This document shows positions 20,800 through 30,054 of a stretch of 61,623 nt of DNA, piece by piece. The notes under the pieces were generated by a model that saw only the letters and a program-made list of their open reading frames with translations, had not been told where the DNA came from and did not search any database. Source of the stretch: Longibaculum muris (lineage in GTDB: Bacteria > Bacillota_I > Bacilli_A > Erysipelotrichales > Coprobacillaceae); contig NZ_SMCQ01000018.1 of NCBI RefSeq assembly GCF_004343035.1, positions 1 through 61,623 of the forward strand. The letters are read 5' to 3'. Within the stretch, counting starts at the first letter, position 1. Every line of letters starts with the position of its first letter. Both the position numbers and the translations under genes were made by a program.

Positions 20800-20803
20800 C
20801 TAT

Positions 20804-21313
20804 TTAGTTATCTTCTTTTTTTATATCAAAATCACTAAGACCTCTTGCAATACCAGATAAACCAGTACGTACGATCTCAACGATATTGAAACCATCTAAC
20901 ATGGCTAATAAGCCATCAACCTTTCCATGATCACCAGTCACTTCAATAACCATTGAATGCGGTGATACATCCACAATCTTTGCTCTAAAAATATCAACAA
21001 TTGAAACAATATCAGCTCTTGTTGTTTGATCAGCTTCAACCTTAACCATCACAAGTTCACGATAAACTGATGATGAACGAGGTAAAGCAAAGATTTCAAT
21101 CACATCTTCTAACTTTCTTAATTGCTTTTCAATTTGTTCAAGAATTTGTTGATCACCATGAGCAACCACTGTCATTCTTGAAACTCCCTCAGTGTTCGTT
21201 GTTCCTACTGTTAAACTATCAATGTTGTAGCCACGTCTTGCAAACAAGCCACTGACACGAGTTAAAACTCCAGAACTGTTATGAACAAGAATAGATAAAA
21301 CAAGTTCTTCCAT
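20804..21313 (-). CDS. ilvH: Acetolactate synthase, small (regulatory) subunit
   Basis: 169 residues. The N-terminal ACT domain (about 3-75: VHNSSGVLTRVSGLFARRGYNIDSLTVG) binds valine for feedback control; a second ACT-like domain follows (about 80-160). It regulates and activates the catalytic subunit encoded at 13460-15136. It lies only 3 bases after leuA with an AAGAAGG site, and the catalytic subunit is the last gene of the same operon. Confidence 0.96.
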   Translation of the reverse strand: MEELVLSILVHNSSGVLTRVSGLFARRGYNIDSLTVGTTNTEGVSRMTVVAHGDQQILEQIEKQLRKLEDVIEIFALPRSSSVYRELVMVKVEADQTTRADIVSIVDIFRAKIVDVSPHSMVIEVTGDHGKVDGLLAMLDGFNIVEIVRTGLSGIARGLSDFDIKKEDN

Positions 21314-21316
21314 ATA

Positions 21317-23002
21317 TTAACCTTCTTTCTTGATATTTCTATAAATTCGATTCATTGCTGAAATCATGGCTTTAATTGTTGCTGTTGTAATATTAGCATG
21401 AACTCCTACACCATATTCACAAACCGCACTTCCTTTAGGACGAAGTTGTACATAAGCTGCAGCCTTAGCTGATGAACCAGATGTTAAAGCATGTTCACTA
21501 TAATCTAATAAATGTGTATATAAGAAATCATCTGATGAGTTCAAAGCATTCTTTACAGCATCGATAGGTCCATTTCCATAACCAATTAAAGTCTTGACTT
21601 CTCCATGATCTTCAATTGTCACTTCTGCCCTTCTTTCATATTCACTATCATCATCACTTAAATCAATAAGTCTTTGTTTAATAAATTTATATGGTTCCTC
21701 AATATCAATATATTCCTTTTTAAATGTATCATATATTCTTTCAGGTGATACTTCACCTTCAGTTTCACTAATATCTTGAATTGCTTTAGCAAAATCAGCT
21801 TGCAATGCTTTTGGTAAATGATAACCAAAGACAGTATCCATCACAAAGGCAACTCCACCTTTACCTGATTGAGAATTAATACGAACAATTGGTTCATATT
21901 GACGATTCAAATCAGCTGGATCAATTGGTAAATAAGGAACTTCCCAAACATCTTGTCCTCTTTGCTGATAAGCATGCATTCCTTTATTAATAGCATCTTG
22001 ATGACTACCAGAGAATGCTGTAAAGACAAGTTGACCAGCATATGGATGACGTGGTGGAACTTCCATCTTTGTACATTTTTCATAAATAGCTTTAATCTGA
22101 TTCATTTGACTCAATTCAAGTTTTGGATCAATACCATGAGTAAACATATTAAGCGCCAATGTAATAATATCCACATTACCTGTTCTTTCACCATTACCAA
22201 ATAAAGTTCCTTCCACTCTATCAGCTCCAGCTAACAATGCCAATTCAGTTGTTGCTACTCCACAACCTCTATCATTGTGTGGATGAACACTCACAATGAC
22301 TCGTTCTCTATCTTTAAAATTTCTACACATCCATTCAATTTGATCAGCATAGACATTTGGTGTATCCATTTCAACTGTTGAAGGTAAATTAATAATCACT
22401 TTATTATCAGAAGATGCCCCCCATGTATCAAGTACAGCTTCACATACATCAAGTGCATAATCAACTTCTGTACCAGTAAAACTTTCAGGTGAATATTCAA
22501 GAATAACTTTTCCCTCAAATTCTTGAGATAATTCTTTAACAAGCTTTGTTCCTTCAACTGCAATCTTTTTAATTTCTTCTTTACTCTTATTAAAAACAAC
22601 ATCTCTTTGTAGGATTGAAGTTGAATTATAAATATGCACAATAGCTTTATCTAATCCTTTTAATGATTCAAATGTTTTTCTAATAAGATGTTCTCTAGCT
22701 TGAGTTAAAACTTGAACAGTGACATCATCAGGTATCAAATGTTCATCAATCAACAATCTTAAAAAATCATATTCAATTTGTGAAGAAGAAGGAAAACCAA
22801 CTTCAATTTCTTTAAACCCCAAATCAACTAATAATTGAAACATTTCCACTTTTTCTTCAATCTTCATTGGTGTAATCAAAGCTTGATTTCCATCACGTAA
22901 ATCCACTGAACACCAAATCGGTGCCTTTTCAATTTCTTTGTCAGGCCAAGTACGATCTTTCAATTTAATCGTTTCAAATTTCTTATACTTTTTATAATTC
23001 AT
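21317..23002 (-). CDS. leuA: 2-isopropylmalate synthase (long, type 2)
   Basis: About 561 residues, the long LeuA type. The TIM barrel has DLRDGNQ with its metal-binding Asp, and HPHNDRG with the metal His pair. The C-terminal LeuA regulatory dimerisation domain (about 430-561) binds leucine. It condenses acetyl-CoA with 2-ketoisovalerate, the committed step to leucine. ATG 23002 is chosen because AGGAGG lies seven bases upstream; the open frame extends into the T-box terminator. First gene of the operon. Confidence 0.97.
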   Translation of the reverse strand: MNYKKYKKFETIKLKDRTWPDKEIEKAPIWCSVDLRDGNQALITPMKIEEKVEMFQLLVDLGFKEIEVGFPSSSQIEYDFLRLLIDEHLIPDDVTVQVLTQAREHLIRKTFESLKGLDKAIVHIYNSTSILQRDVVFNKSKEEIKKIAVEGTKLVKELSQEFEGKVILEYSPESFTGTEVDYALDVCEAVLDTWGASSDNKVIINLPSTVEMDTPNVYADQIEWMCRNFKDRERVIVSVHPHNDRGCGVATTELALLAGADRVEGTLFGNGERTGNVDIITLALNMFTHGIDPKLELSQMNQIKAIYEKCTKMEVPPRHPYAGQLVFTAFSGSHQDAINKGMHAYQQRGQDVWEVPYLPIDPADLNRQYEPIVRINSQSGKGGVAFVMDTVFGYHLPKALQADFAKAIQDISETEGEVSPERIYDTFKKEYIDIEEPYKFIKQRLIDLSDDDSEYERRAEVTIEDHGEVKTLIGYGNGPIDAVKNALNSSDDFLYTHLLDYSEHALTSGSSAKAAAYVQLRPKGSAVCEYGVGVHANITTATIKAMISAMNRIYRNIKKEG

Positions 23003-23030
23003 GCTTCTACCTCCTATCCCTATATAATAA

Positions 23031-23331
23031 AAAACCTCGCTCCTCATTATGAAAAAATCATAATAGAGGACGAGAGTTAATCACTTCGTGGTTCCACCTC
23101 ATATTCATTATTACCTCACAGTAATAACCTTATCAAGTACGCTTATCAATAAGTTCATACTCTAGCGTGATAACGGTCGCAAGTTCCGTAGCAGCTTACT
23201 CCACATGTTTCAGTGCTCCACTCAAGGACGAGTTCAATAATGAAGTCATGACTCTTTACACCATCCAGAGCCTCTCTATGCTTTCTACACTACCTACTAT
23301 TTCCTATCTTTGTATTTCTTATAGGGTTGTT
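23031..23331 (-). promoter_or_regulatory. Leucine T-box riboswitch leader
   Basis: On the minus strand the leader shows Stem I, with a CTC leucine specifier codon in GAACTCGTCC (about 23227-23236). The T-box core AGGTGGAACCACG (23087-23099) follows. A strong terminator (CTCGTCCTC...GAGGAGCGAG then TTTTTT) occupies 23031-23078. Uncharged tRNA-Leu should pair with the specifier and T-box and favour the antiterminator. It controls leuA and the seven genes behind it. The 433-base gap between leuA and the next gene is explained by this leader and its promoter. Confidence 0.95.
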
Positions 23332-23337
23332 GCATAT

Positions 23338-23366
23338 ATGATATACCTTTTCCAATTTTTAGTCAA
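23338..23366 (-). promoter_or_regulatory. Promoter of the leu/ilv operon
   Basis: TTGACT (23361-23366) and TATCAT (23338-23343) with a 17-base spacer on the minus strand, just ahead of the T-box leader. Confidence 0.75.
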
Positions 23367-23435
23367 CATTATTTTCATAATTTTGTTTGTGAATTTTTAG
23401 TTTTAGAAAATTTCATATACTAATTTTCGTATTTA

Positions 23436-24242
23436 TCAAAATTTTAAACAATTCTTAATAAACTCATTATAATTATATACAATTGTATCATTAGAAATAG
23501 TACGATAACCTTGATTTTTTTGTGTCACTTGCCCCATAATCTCTACACCATTATCAATATATTTACCTTGATAAACAAATAAATAAGAATCCTCATTTCC
23601 TTTCATCGTCTCATGATCAATATATACTCCTTCTTCAGAGCGTTCATGTGAAACAATTTTAATAATTGCATTAACATTCTTAATTTCTTTAATAAAACGT
23701 TGAGCAATCTCCTGACTTTCACAAATAATAATAAAATATAAAGGTATTGGTTTTTCTTCAAATAGTTTTGTTATATCTTGATGTTTATAAACTTGAAACT
23801 GCTTTGGATACATTTTATTATATTTTTCATGAATCATTTGATCATCATTAGGAATTTCTTTATCTACAGTCGTATTAGGTGAGTAAGAATCATAAGCATT
23901 TCGTAAAGAAACATCAATATTTTGGCAATCTATTTTCTGTTTTAGTTCATTTTCATGTTCATACATATAAATACTATGAAGTTGAGAAAAAAATCCATAT
24001 TCATTATTAATAAAATAATCATCTTTCTTGTCTGAACAAGATATTCTCCAATAACTATATTTATCTCCCTTAGCATTTTGCTCAGATTGTGTATGTTCCT
24101 TTTTTATATGATATTTTCCAAAAAAGCTTTCCATTACATCTTGATACTCATAAGGATAAAATTGCTGTCTCAATATATCCACAGTTAAACTTGTCACGAT
24201 AAATAAAACAAACACTATTATTACAGTTAATAATTTCTTCAT
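23436..24242 (-). CDS. Membrane-anchored protein of unknown function
   Basis: 268 residues. A short N-terminal hydrophobic segment (about 4-22) without a lipobox is followed by a polar, Lys/Glu/Tyr-rich region that should lie outside the cell. I do not recognise a family. A mixed stretch (about 165-200, LYFIIICESQEIAQRFIKEI) looks like a small alpha/beta fold. It sits at the end of the ABC transporter cassette, 84 bases beyond the small two-helix protein. A terminator between them suggests that part of its expression is independent. Two Cys (residues about 69 and 105) could form a disulfide. An accessory or immunity-like role is only a guess from context. Confidence 0.6.
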   Translation of the reverse strand: MKKLLTVIIVFVLFIVTSLTVDILRQQFYPYEYQDVMESFFGKYHIKKEHTQSEQNAKGDKYSYWRISCSDKKDDYFINNEYGFFSQLHSIYMYEHENELKQKIDCQNIDVSLRNAYDSYSPNTTVDKEIPNDDQMIHEKYNKMYPKQFQVYKHQDITKLFEEKPIPLYFIIICESQEIAQRFIKEIKNVNAIIKIVSHERSEEGVYIDHETMKGNEDSYLFVYQGKYIDNGVEIMGQVTQKNQGYRTISNDTIVYNYNEFIKNCLKF

Positions 24243-24310
24243 ACTATCATCCTCGCTCTCTTTTATCCTACCATTTCTCTTAATAAAAGTTATTAAGATT
24301 TAATTAATAA

Positions 24311-24335
24311 AATAAAAAAACGAGAATTAATCTCG
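24311..24335 (-). terminator. Terminator after the two-helix small protein
   Basis: CGAGA/TCTCG hairpin with an ATTAA loop followed on the minus strand by seven T. It overlaps the stop of the 24327-24542 gene. Confidence 0.75.
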
Positions 24336-24542
24336 CTTTTTCAATATCATCATTACCCCTAAACAACAACTCAAAAAACTCAAAGCCATCAATATCCACA
24401 CAATATAGATATTTCCTTTATCAGCAAACTGTTGTAAAGTATACTGCTCATCTAATCCTATTCCATATCCATACATTGTGTACATACATAAGATTAAACT
24501 AACCATACTCATAACCGTTTGCAACATTACTATTTTTTTCAT
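24327..24542 (-). CDS. Small two-helix membrane protein
   Basis: About 71 residues. Two hydrophobic segments (about 3-23 and 46-66) are joined by a polar loop with GLDEQYTLQQFADKG, and the tail is KKRD. No family is recognised. The ATG at 24542 has AAGGAAG seven bases upstream; ATG 24548 is the alternative. It is about 87 bases downstream of the second ABC-FtsX protein and closes that operon at a terminator, so a subunit or immunity-type helper of the transporter is possible. Confidence 0.6.
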   Translation of the reverse strand: MKKIVMLQTVMSMVSLILCMYTMYGYGIGLDEQYTLQQFADKGNIYIVWILMALSFLSCCLGVMMILKKRD

Positions 24543-24628
24543 ATTCATTCTTCCTTTTTGTACGCTATTCTTGCGCTTAATAGATTTTTTAAAAATGCTT
24601 TGTCTGTTCTATATGCGATATCATTTTA

Positions 24629-26443
24629 TTAATTTCTAAATATCTTCTCTGGATTTAATTTTCTAATCATTATAACAGATAAAACTATTGAACAAATAAA
24701 ACTTACTCCCAAAACAATACCAATCTGAGAAAACAAATTAAATATTGGAATAGATAAACCTCTAAACTGTAAAATAACAATAACCAATAATGCTATTAAA
24801 AACGATGTTAACATTTTTATCAATTGATCTATACCTAAAATAATTCCCATTTCAAATCTCATGACTCCATTTGCCATTAAAATCGTTAATTCCTTTTCAC
24901 GCCTTTTCATCATCCAATAATCAAGATAAATAAACATCATAACCATTAATAAAACAGTGATGACTTTTTCCATTTGAAGCATACTTATTGTTTCATATTT
25001 CATATTAATCAATAGATTTACATCTTGGAATGTTGATAAAATATTGATATCTGGATATTTATTAGCAATATATATCATCAAACTATTTAAAGTATTAATA
25101 TTATCACAGAATAAAATATAAGTACTTTCCTTAGGTTTTCCATTTGCTTTCTTTACAAGTTGAAGAATATCTTCATAATTCATCAACATATAATCCAATG
25201 ATTTGTTATAAGCATTAATTTTTCCTATAGACATAACTCCACTTATTGGAATATCTTGTTTAACCTGAACTTTACCATTCACAATGAAGTGAGAATAAAC
25301 AGTATCTTTATTAATTTGATCTATATTTTTATAGACAACATGGTAAGAAGGATATAAATGCCTTTCCTCTTGCAATGTTTTATATAACTTACCTTCAAGA
25401 CGATTTTGCGCATATAGTGGATAAACTGGTATTTCTTCTTCATCAACAATGACACTTAAATCATAATAAGGGTATATTTCTTTAATACCTTCTTGATTTG
25501 TTATATCTTTAATAATTGAATCCTGATTATTTATTCCTGAAGTTTTATCATTATCAGTAAACTCAATCATCAGCTGATAATCAGCTAATTTATCAATTCT
25601 TGCATCAATATCATTTAAAGATTGCCATATTGTATGCTCAATTGCAGCAACACCTAAACATCCTATAGACAATATCATAATCATTAAACAATTCATCAGT
25701 TTTTCACTTTTAAAATTATGTTTTATATAAAACCATAAAAATGAATAATCTTTTTTAGAGGATAATTGTTTTCCAGGATAAACTTCATCTTTAGCTTGTT
25801 TGACAACGCATATGCCCTCACCATTTAATTCATAAATAGTATCAGCATATTCATTAGCTATATAGCTATGACTTGCCAAAATGATTGTACATTGTTGTTT
25901 TAATATTTCTTGTAATAATTCAAAAATTTCTCTTTCATTAATTTCATCTAATGCACTCGTTGGTTCATCAAGAATAATAATTTCAGGATTTTTCAGTAAG
26001 ACACATGCTATTGCGAGTCTTTGTTTTTCTCCTCCAGACAATGTTTCAATTTTTTGATCTAAAGAATTATGAAGATGAACTTTTTCTAATAATTCTGATA
26101 ATTCATTCTTATTCTCTTTTTTATTAATCAAATGACAATAATATTGAAAACATTCATAAATCGTCATATTTTCCAAAAGACAAAAGTCTTGAAATACATA
26201 ACCAATACAATATCTTCTAAGATATGCTTTTTTATGTGAAGATAGAGTCATAAGATTTTGTTCGTGATAAAAATACTTATATTGTGTTTCTTTAGATATT
26301 AAAGCAAGTTTATAAAGTAATGTTGATTTTCCACTCCCACTTAGTCCTCTTATTAATGTTATTTTATTTTCAGGTATATTTAAATTATTGATTCTAATAG
26401 AGTTTCTAGTAAATTTCATAGAAATATTTTCTAACTCAATCAT
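24629..26443 (-). CDS. ABC transporter: ATPase fused to FtsX-like permease (604 aa)
   Basis: The N-terminal ATPase (about 1-215) has Walker A GLSGSGKST, signature LSGGE, Walker B IIILDEPTSALD and an ASH switch histidine. A first membrane helix follows (about 250-270). An extracellular region (about 275-490) and three C-terminal helices (about 490-510, 535-560, 575-595) give the MacB/FtsX-type layout, ending in KLNPEKIFRN. Such transporters move peptides or signal rather than import nutrients. Its start overlaps the stop of the related 680-residue gene by 4 bases (ATGA), so the two likely form a heterodimer. Confidence 0.88.
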   Translation of the reverse strand: MIELENISMKFTRNSIRINNLNIPENKITLIRGLSGSGKSTLLYKLALISKETQYKYFYHEQNLMTLSSHKKAYLRRYCIGYVFQDFCLLENMTIYECFQYYCHLINKKENKNELSELLEKVHLHNSLDQKIETLSGGEKQRLAIACVLLKNPEIIILDEPTSALDEINEREIFELLQEILKQQCTIILASHSYIANEYADTIYELNGEGICVVKQAKDEVYPGKQLSSKKDYSFLWFYIKHNFKSEKLMNCLMIMILSIGCLGVAAIEHTIWQSLNDIDARIDKLADYQLMIEFTDNDKTSGINNQDSIIKDITNQEGIKEIYPYYDLSVIVDEEEIPVYPLYAQNRLEGKLYKTLQEERHLYPSYHVVYKNIDQINKDTVYSHFIVNGKVQVKQDIPISGVMSIGKINAYNKSLDYMLMNYEDILQLVKKANGKPKESTYILFCDNINTLNSLMIYIANKYPDINILSTFQDVNLLINMKYETISMLQMEKVITVLLMVMMFIYLDYWMMKRREKELTILMANGVMRFEMGIILGIDQLIKMLTSFLIALLVIVILQFRGLSIPIFNLFSQIGIVLGVSFICSIVLSVIMIRKLNPEKIFRN

Positions 26444-28482
26444 TCTTTTTCACCCCTAACTATCAATAATGGAATCCCTGCTTCAATAATAAAAGATAAT
26501 ATTATACAAAATAGAAAAAATGAGAGATGAATAAAAATAAACTCTTGATAAATAAACCTCATAAAGATATATATAATGATTCCCATAGTAAGAAGTGAAG
26601 CCACTGAACATAAAATTCCCTCATATATAAAATAATATCCTAATATTTTTTTAGCTTTTTGACTTGTTATGCCACGATTTGTAAAAAATCTGACAAAATC
26701 TTGATATTCTTTTTTCTGATTATATTTGATACCAAAAAACAACATTAATGCAACACACATAATCAATGCTGATATCATTGTAACGCCTTTGTTCATATCT
26801 TTAGCAACTAACACTTGGACTTCTTTATCATAATATTCTGAATAAACACGATATCCCAAAGCTTCAATTTCTTCTTTAACTTCTGAAAAAGTAGCATTAT
26901 CATCTACTGAAAATTGATAATAAATTGGATAGAATGGTATCACAGGTTCTTTTATAATCTCACCATGACTTTCTTTTATAGCTGGTAATAATCCCTGACT
27001 TATCTTTTCACGATATTCTTTTTCAACACTTAGTGGATAGAAGATATCAGGATTAACGCTAAATTCTTTACAAAGTTTAAAATCAAGTGGTCCAGAATAC
27101 ATCCCTTTAATTTTCATTCTTATAGTCGTTTGTTTAAAATAAAGTTCTCGATATTCCTGTGATTCTACATAATAAGGTATTCCTATAGGAAACTCAATTT
27201 CAGTATCTGTATTTATACTAGACATAACTTCTTGAAATTTCATTTGATCTAAATCTACAATACTCTCCATTATTTCACCAGTTATCAAATAATAAAGAAA
27301 ATATTGATCAATATAAATTCCTTCATCAACATCAAATGTAGAAGTTAATCTTTTTTGAGAATAATCATATTCTTCATTATATGTCCCTAAATTATACTGT
27401 ATTTCACCTTTTTCTCTTACTGCAATTAATTTTTGATTTTGAAAAACACGAAATTGATTGATTATATTATCTGAGATAATATTACATCCATCATGACACA
27501 TAATATAAGGCCATATTTTATTAATATGTTTAATATTTTCAAGATTCTTTAATTCCTCCTTAGCAATTGGTGAGGAATTGTTATATAAAGTATCATCAAA
27601 AAAATCTGTATTTTTAGAAATAACCCCTGCTTTATTTACAGTCTTTAGCTCATTTTGATATTTATAAATAACAGAATTTCCATAGAATACTGAAAAACAA
27701 CTTAAACCTATTGCAATAGCCATAAAAACGATCATACATACTTTTAATATCTTTTTATGATTAAACATCTTATAAATATATTGTAAATAATGTTGAGTTG
27801 TTTTCTTTGTTAGCTTCGAAGAAGATATCTTTTTCACTTGATGATCTTGATATACACAATTTAAAATCTTATCTTCAATGAAATAAACAACATCTCCCTC
27901 ACACTTCATTAATTTATCATGAGTAAAAACAATGACAATATGTCCTTGATGAGCATATTCTTTAAGTAACTCTATAATCAACTGACTATGATGTTTATCT
28001 AAAGAAGCTGTTGGTTCATCAAATACAAGAATTTCTGGTTGATGAATCATTGCCAGTAAAATACTAATTCTAATCTTTTCGCCACCAGATAGCTGTTGTG
28101 GGTATTCGTTTAAAACATGTTGAATTTCTAAACGCTGAATGTATTCATCAATATCATATCCATCCCATAATGACTGACATAACGCTATATGATCTTTTAT
28201 TGTTAAATCATCAATAAAAGCAGGAATTTGATTCACAATCCCCATCTTTTTATTAATAAATTCCTGTTTCTGTTTATATGATAATTGACCAATATTTTCA
28301 TTATCATAATAATAATCATATTTCCCTATATTATGCAAAATTACTAACTGGTGTAATGTTGATTTACCACTACCACTTTTACCCATAACAAGTGTCAATT
28401 CATTATGATGAGCACAAAAATAGGCATCTTCATAAATGATATGTTTCCCATACTCCACATGAATATTTTTGAGTTCAAGCAT
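26440..28482 (-). CDS. ABC transporter: ATPase fused to FtsX-like permease (680 aa)
   Basis: The N-terminal ATPase (about 1-215) has Walker A GKSGSGKST, signature LSGGE and Walker B ILVFDEPTASLD. One helix (about 245-268), a large extracellular domain (about 270-560) and three C-terminal helices (about 565-585, 610-640, 645-670) follow. This is the MacB/FtsX topology used by antimicrobial-peptide export and resistance transporters. GGGAGG precedes the ATG. It is the first gene after the structured leader and candidate LytTR site at 28795-28826, so control by the adjacent AgrA-like regulator is inferred. Confidence 0.88.
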   Translation of the reverse strand: MLELKNIHVEYGKHIIYEDAYFCAHHNELTLVMGKSGSGKSTLHQLVILHNIGKYDYYYDNENIGQLSYKQKQEFINKKMGIVNQIPAFIDDLTIKDHIALCQSLWDGYDIDEYIQRLEIQHVLNEYPQQLSGGEKIRISILLAMIHQPEILVFDEPTASLDKHHSQLIIELLKEYAHQGHIVIVFTHDKLMKCEGDVVYFIEDKILNCVYQDHQVKKISSSKLTKKTTQHYLQYIYKMFNHKKILKVCMIVFMAIAIGLSCFSVFYGNSVIYKYQNELKTVNKAGVISKNTDFFDDTLYNNSSPIAKEELKNLENIKHINKIWPYIMCHDGCNIISDNIINQFRVFQNQKLIAVREKGEIQYNLGTYNEEYDYSQKRLTSTFDVDEGIYIDQYFLYYLITGEIMESIVDLDQMKFQEVMSSINTDTEIEFPIGIPYYVESQEYRELYFKQTTIRMKIKGMYSGPLDFKLCKEFSVNPDIFYPLSVEKEYREKISQGLLPAIKESHGEIIKEPVIPFYPIYYQFSVDDNATFSEVKEEIEALGYRVYSEYYDKEVQVLVAKDMNKGVTMISALIMCVALMLFFGIKYNQKKEYQDFVRFFTNRGITSQKAKKILGYYFIYEGILCSVASLLTMGIIIYIFMRFIYQEFIFIHLSFFLFCIILSFIIEAGIPLLIVRGEKE

Positions 28483-28529
28483 TAGCCAACACTCCTCCCT
28501 TTAATTAAAGTGTATCAAATAAAAATAGA

Positions 28530-28698
28530 GATGAATATAAAAACAATTCATCTTATTTATTTTTTAAATTATTAATTCTAATCTATGATATCTTATATCT
28601 ATATATTTCATTTATATATTTATCAGAGTACATCACTCAATAATAATGAGATAAATTAAAAGATAGCAAACTTATCATTTATATTAGTGCTCTGATAA
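28530..28698 (-). promoter_or_regulatory. Structured leader of the ABC transporter operon
   Basis: The 363-base gap between the kinase and the transporter holds a long-range stem, TTATCAGAGTAC (28620-28631) against GTGCTCTGATAA (28687-28698). It encloses a small CTCA/TGAG hairpin. Closer to the gene is GATGAAT/ATTCATC (28530-28552), followed on the minus strand by TCTATTTTTATTT, which looks like a weak terminator. No convincing leader peptide with a ribosome site is visible. RNA-level control such as attenuation is inferred. Confidence 0.45.
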
Positions 28699-28794
28699 CT
28701 CAGAAAGCAAATAACGAAAATATAAATAATATTTTTCCTTTATAATTAGCTAATTACATTCTAATATATTATTATTTTTAATGATAGTAGTTGG

Positions 28795-28826
28795 GGACGT
28801 TTTGCAGATATCGAGGACATTTTGCA
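28795..28826. promoter_or_regulatory. Candidate LytTR-type direct repeat site
   Basis: GGACGTTTTGCA (28795-28806) and GGACATTTTGCA (28815-28826) are 12-bp direct repeats with one mismatch and a 20-bp period. LytTR regulators such as AgrA and ComE bind pairs of about 9-bp repeats with a period near 21 bp. The site lies between the kinase terminator and the transporter leader, with an AT-rich -10-like TAATAT about 24 bases downstream on the minus strand. Confidence 0.6.
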
Positions 28827-28836
28827 AATTGTATAC

Positions 28837-28862
28837 AAAAAAACACTATTTCAATAATAGCG
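28837..28862 (-). terminator. Terminator after the AgrC-like kinase gene
   Basis: CGCTATT/AATAGTG hairpin (one G-U pair) followed on the minus strand by seven T; it overlaps the kinase stop codon. Confidence 0.8.
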
Positions 28863-30054
28863 TTATCTTTATTTCATAGTATTTTTCATTATTTTCAATA
28901 GAATATGTTCCTTGATATTGATCAATAATTCTTTTGATACTCTTTAATCCAAACCCATGATTCTCTTTATCTTTTTTAGTAATCAATTCTTTTGAAAAGT
29001 TTTTAGAATCATTATCATTTTTTACTCTTATATGCAAAAACAAATCCTCTTGAACAATATCAATAATTATTCTACCTTGAGTTAAACAATTTTCTATAGC
29101 ATTATCTAATATATTTGATAATAATTCATTCAAATCATAATCAACCATATTTATAAATTCATTAACAATAATATGACATTCTACTTGTATATTTTTAGCA
29201 TATGCTTGAATAATTTTATTATTAATAATTGTATTTAATAATTTATTATTTGATTGAATAAGCGTTGGCATATGATCTATCATTGCTTTTTTAGAAACGA
29301 TAAAATCTTTTATCTTTTCAAAGTTATTAATTTCAATATAATAATTTAACAAATCAAAATCATGTTTTAAATCATGTTTTGTTATTTTTAATTGATCATA
29401 TAAATAGGATAATGTTTCTTCATTTTTCTTTTCTTGTTTTAAACGTTTGTATTCTTCTTGTGCCAAATTCATCTTTGATATTTCCATAAACAAGAGAATT
29501 AATACAAAAATACAAAGTACCATCATTACAATCGTAATAAGTATTTCAGGTAAATCACTTTTGATAACTATGAAAAGTTGTAAAAACTGTTGTAAAACAT
29601 AATGAATAAAATACAAAATTAGTATTAACTCATAAGTAACTTTTTTATTTAGATATCTTTTCTCAAGATTTTTATTCTTTATTATTATATAAGTTCCTAA
29701 TCCATATAACATACGATTGATAAGAGAAAGATTAACTTGACTCCATTGCAACGAAATGAAAATTGTAAAACAAGTAGTTATAGTAGAAAACGCACCTTCA
29801 AAAGTTGTTATTAAAAGCAGTTCAGACCATGTATTATATGTAAAGAAATGCGAAATGATAGTTGAAGTAATAATGACAGCAGTTGATAAAAACAAATCAT
29901 ACATATTCATATAATTAGATAAAGTAATAATAGATAAATTGACAGCTGCTAATAAAAATCTATACAACCACTTTTTACACTTTATATCTACTAAAGAAGA
30001 TATAAACCATGATAAAAGAATAGATTCAATAACATTAATAATTATCCATTCCAT
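28846..30054 (-). CDS. AgrC-like (HPK10-type) sensor histidine kinase
   Basis: 402 residues. About six membrane helices fill residues 1-195, then a coiled linker leads to the phospho-acceptor H227 in KHDLKHDFD. The GHKL ATPase domain (about 285-400) has the N-box LLSNILDNAIENC and the G-box HGFGLKSI. This is the AgrC/ComD layout that normally senses a secreted peptide. No agrB or agrD-like gene is visible in the window, so the signal may be an exogenous or distantly encoded peptide. Its start overlaps the regulator's stop by 13 bases with an AAAGAAG site. Confidence 0.9.
   Translation of the reverse strand: MEWIIINVIESILLSWFISSLVDIKCKKWLYRFLLAAVNLSIITLSNYMNMYDLFLSTAVIITSTIISHFFTYNTWSELLLITTFEGAFSTITTCFTIFISLQWSQVNLSLINRMLYGLGTYIIIKNKNLEKRYLNKKVTYELILILYFIHYVLQQFLQLFIVIKSDLPEILITIVMMVLCIFVLILLFMEISKMNLAQEEYKRLKQEKKNEETLSYLYDQLKITKHDLKHDFDLLNYYIEINNFEKIKDFIVSKKAMIDHMPTLIQSNNKLLNTIINNKIIQAYAKNIQVECHIIVNEFINMVDYDLNELLSNILDNAIENCLTQGRIIIDIVQEDLFLHIRVKNDNDSKNFSKELITKKDKENHGFGLKSIKRIIDQYQGTYSIENNEKYYEIKITLLLK

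Noticed and set aside
28483-28845. Very short open frames (11-15 codons) in the gap before the ABC transporter genes, as possible signal peptides
   Set aside because: None has a ribosome site at the right distance or a leader/GG or cyclic peptide pattern.
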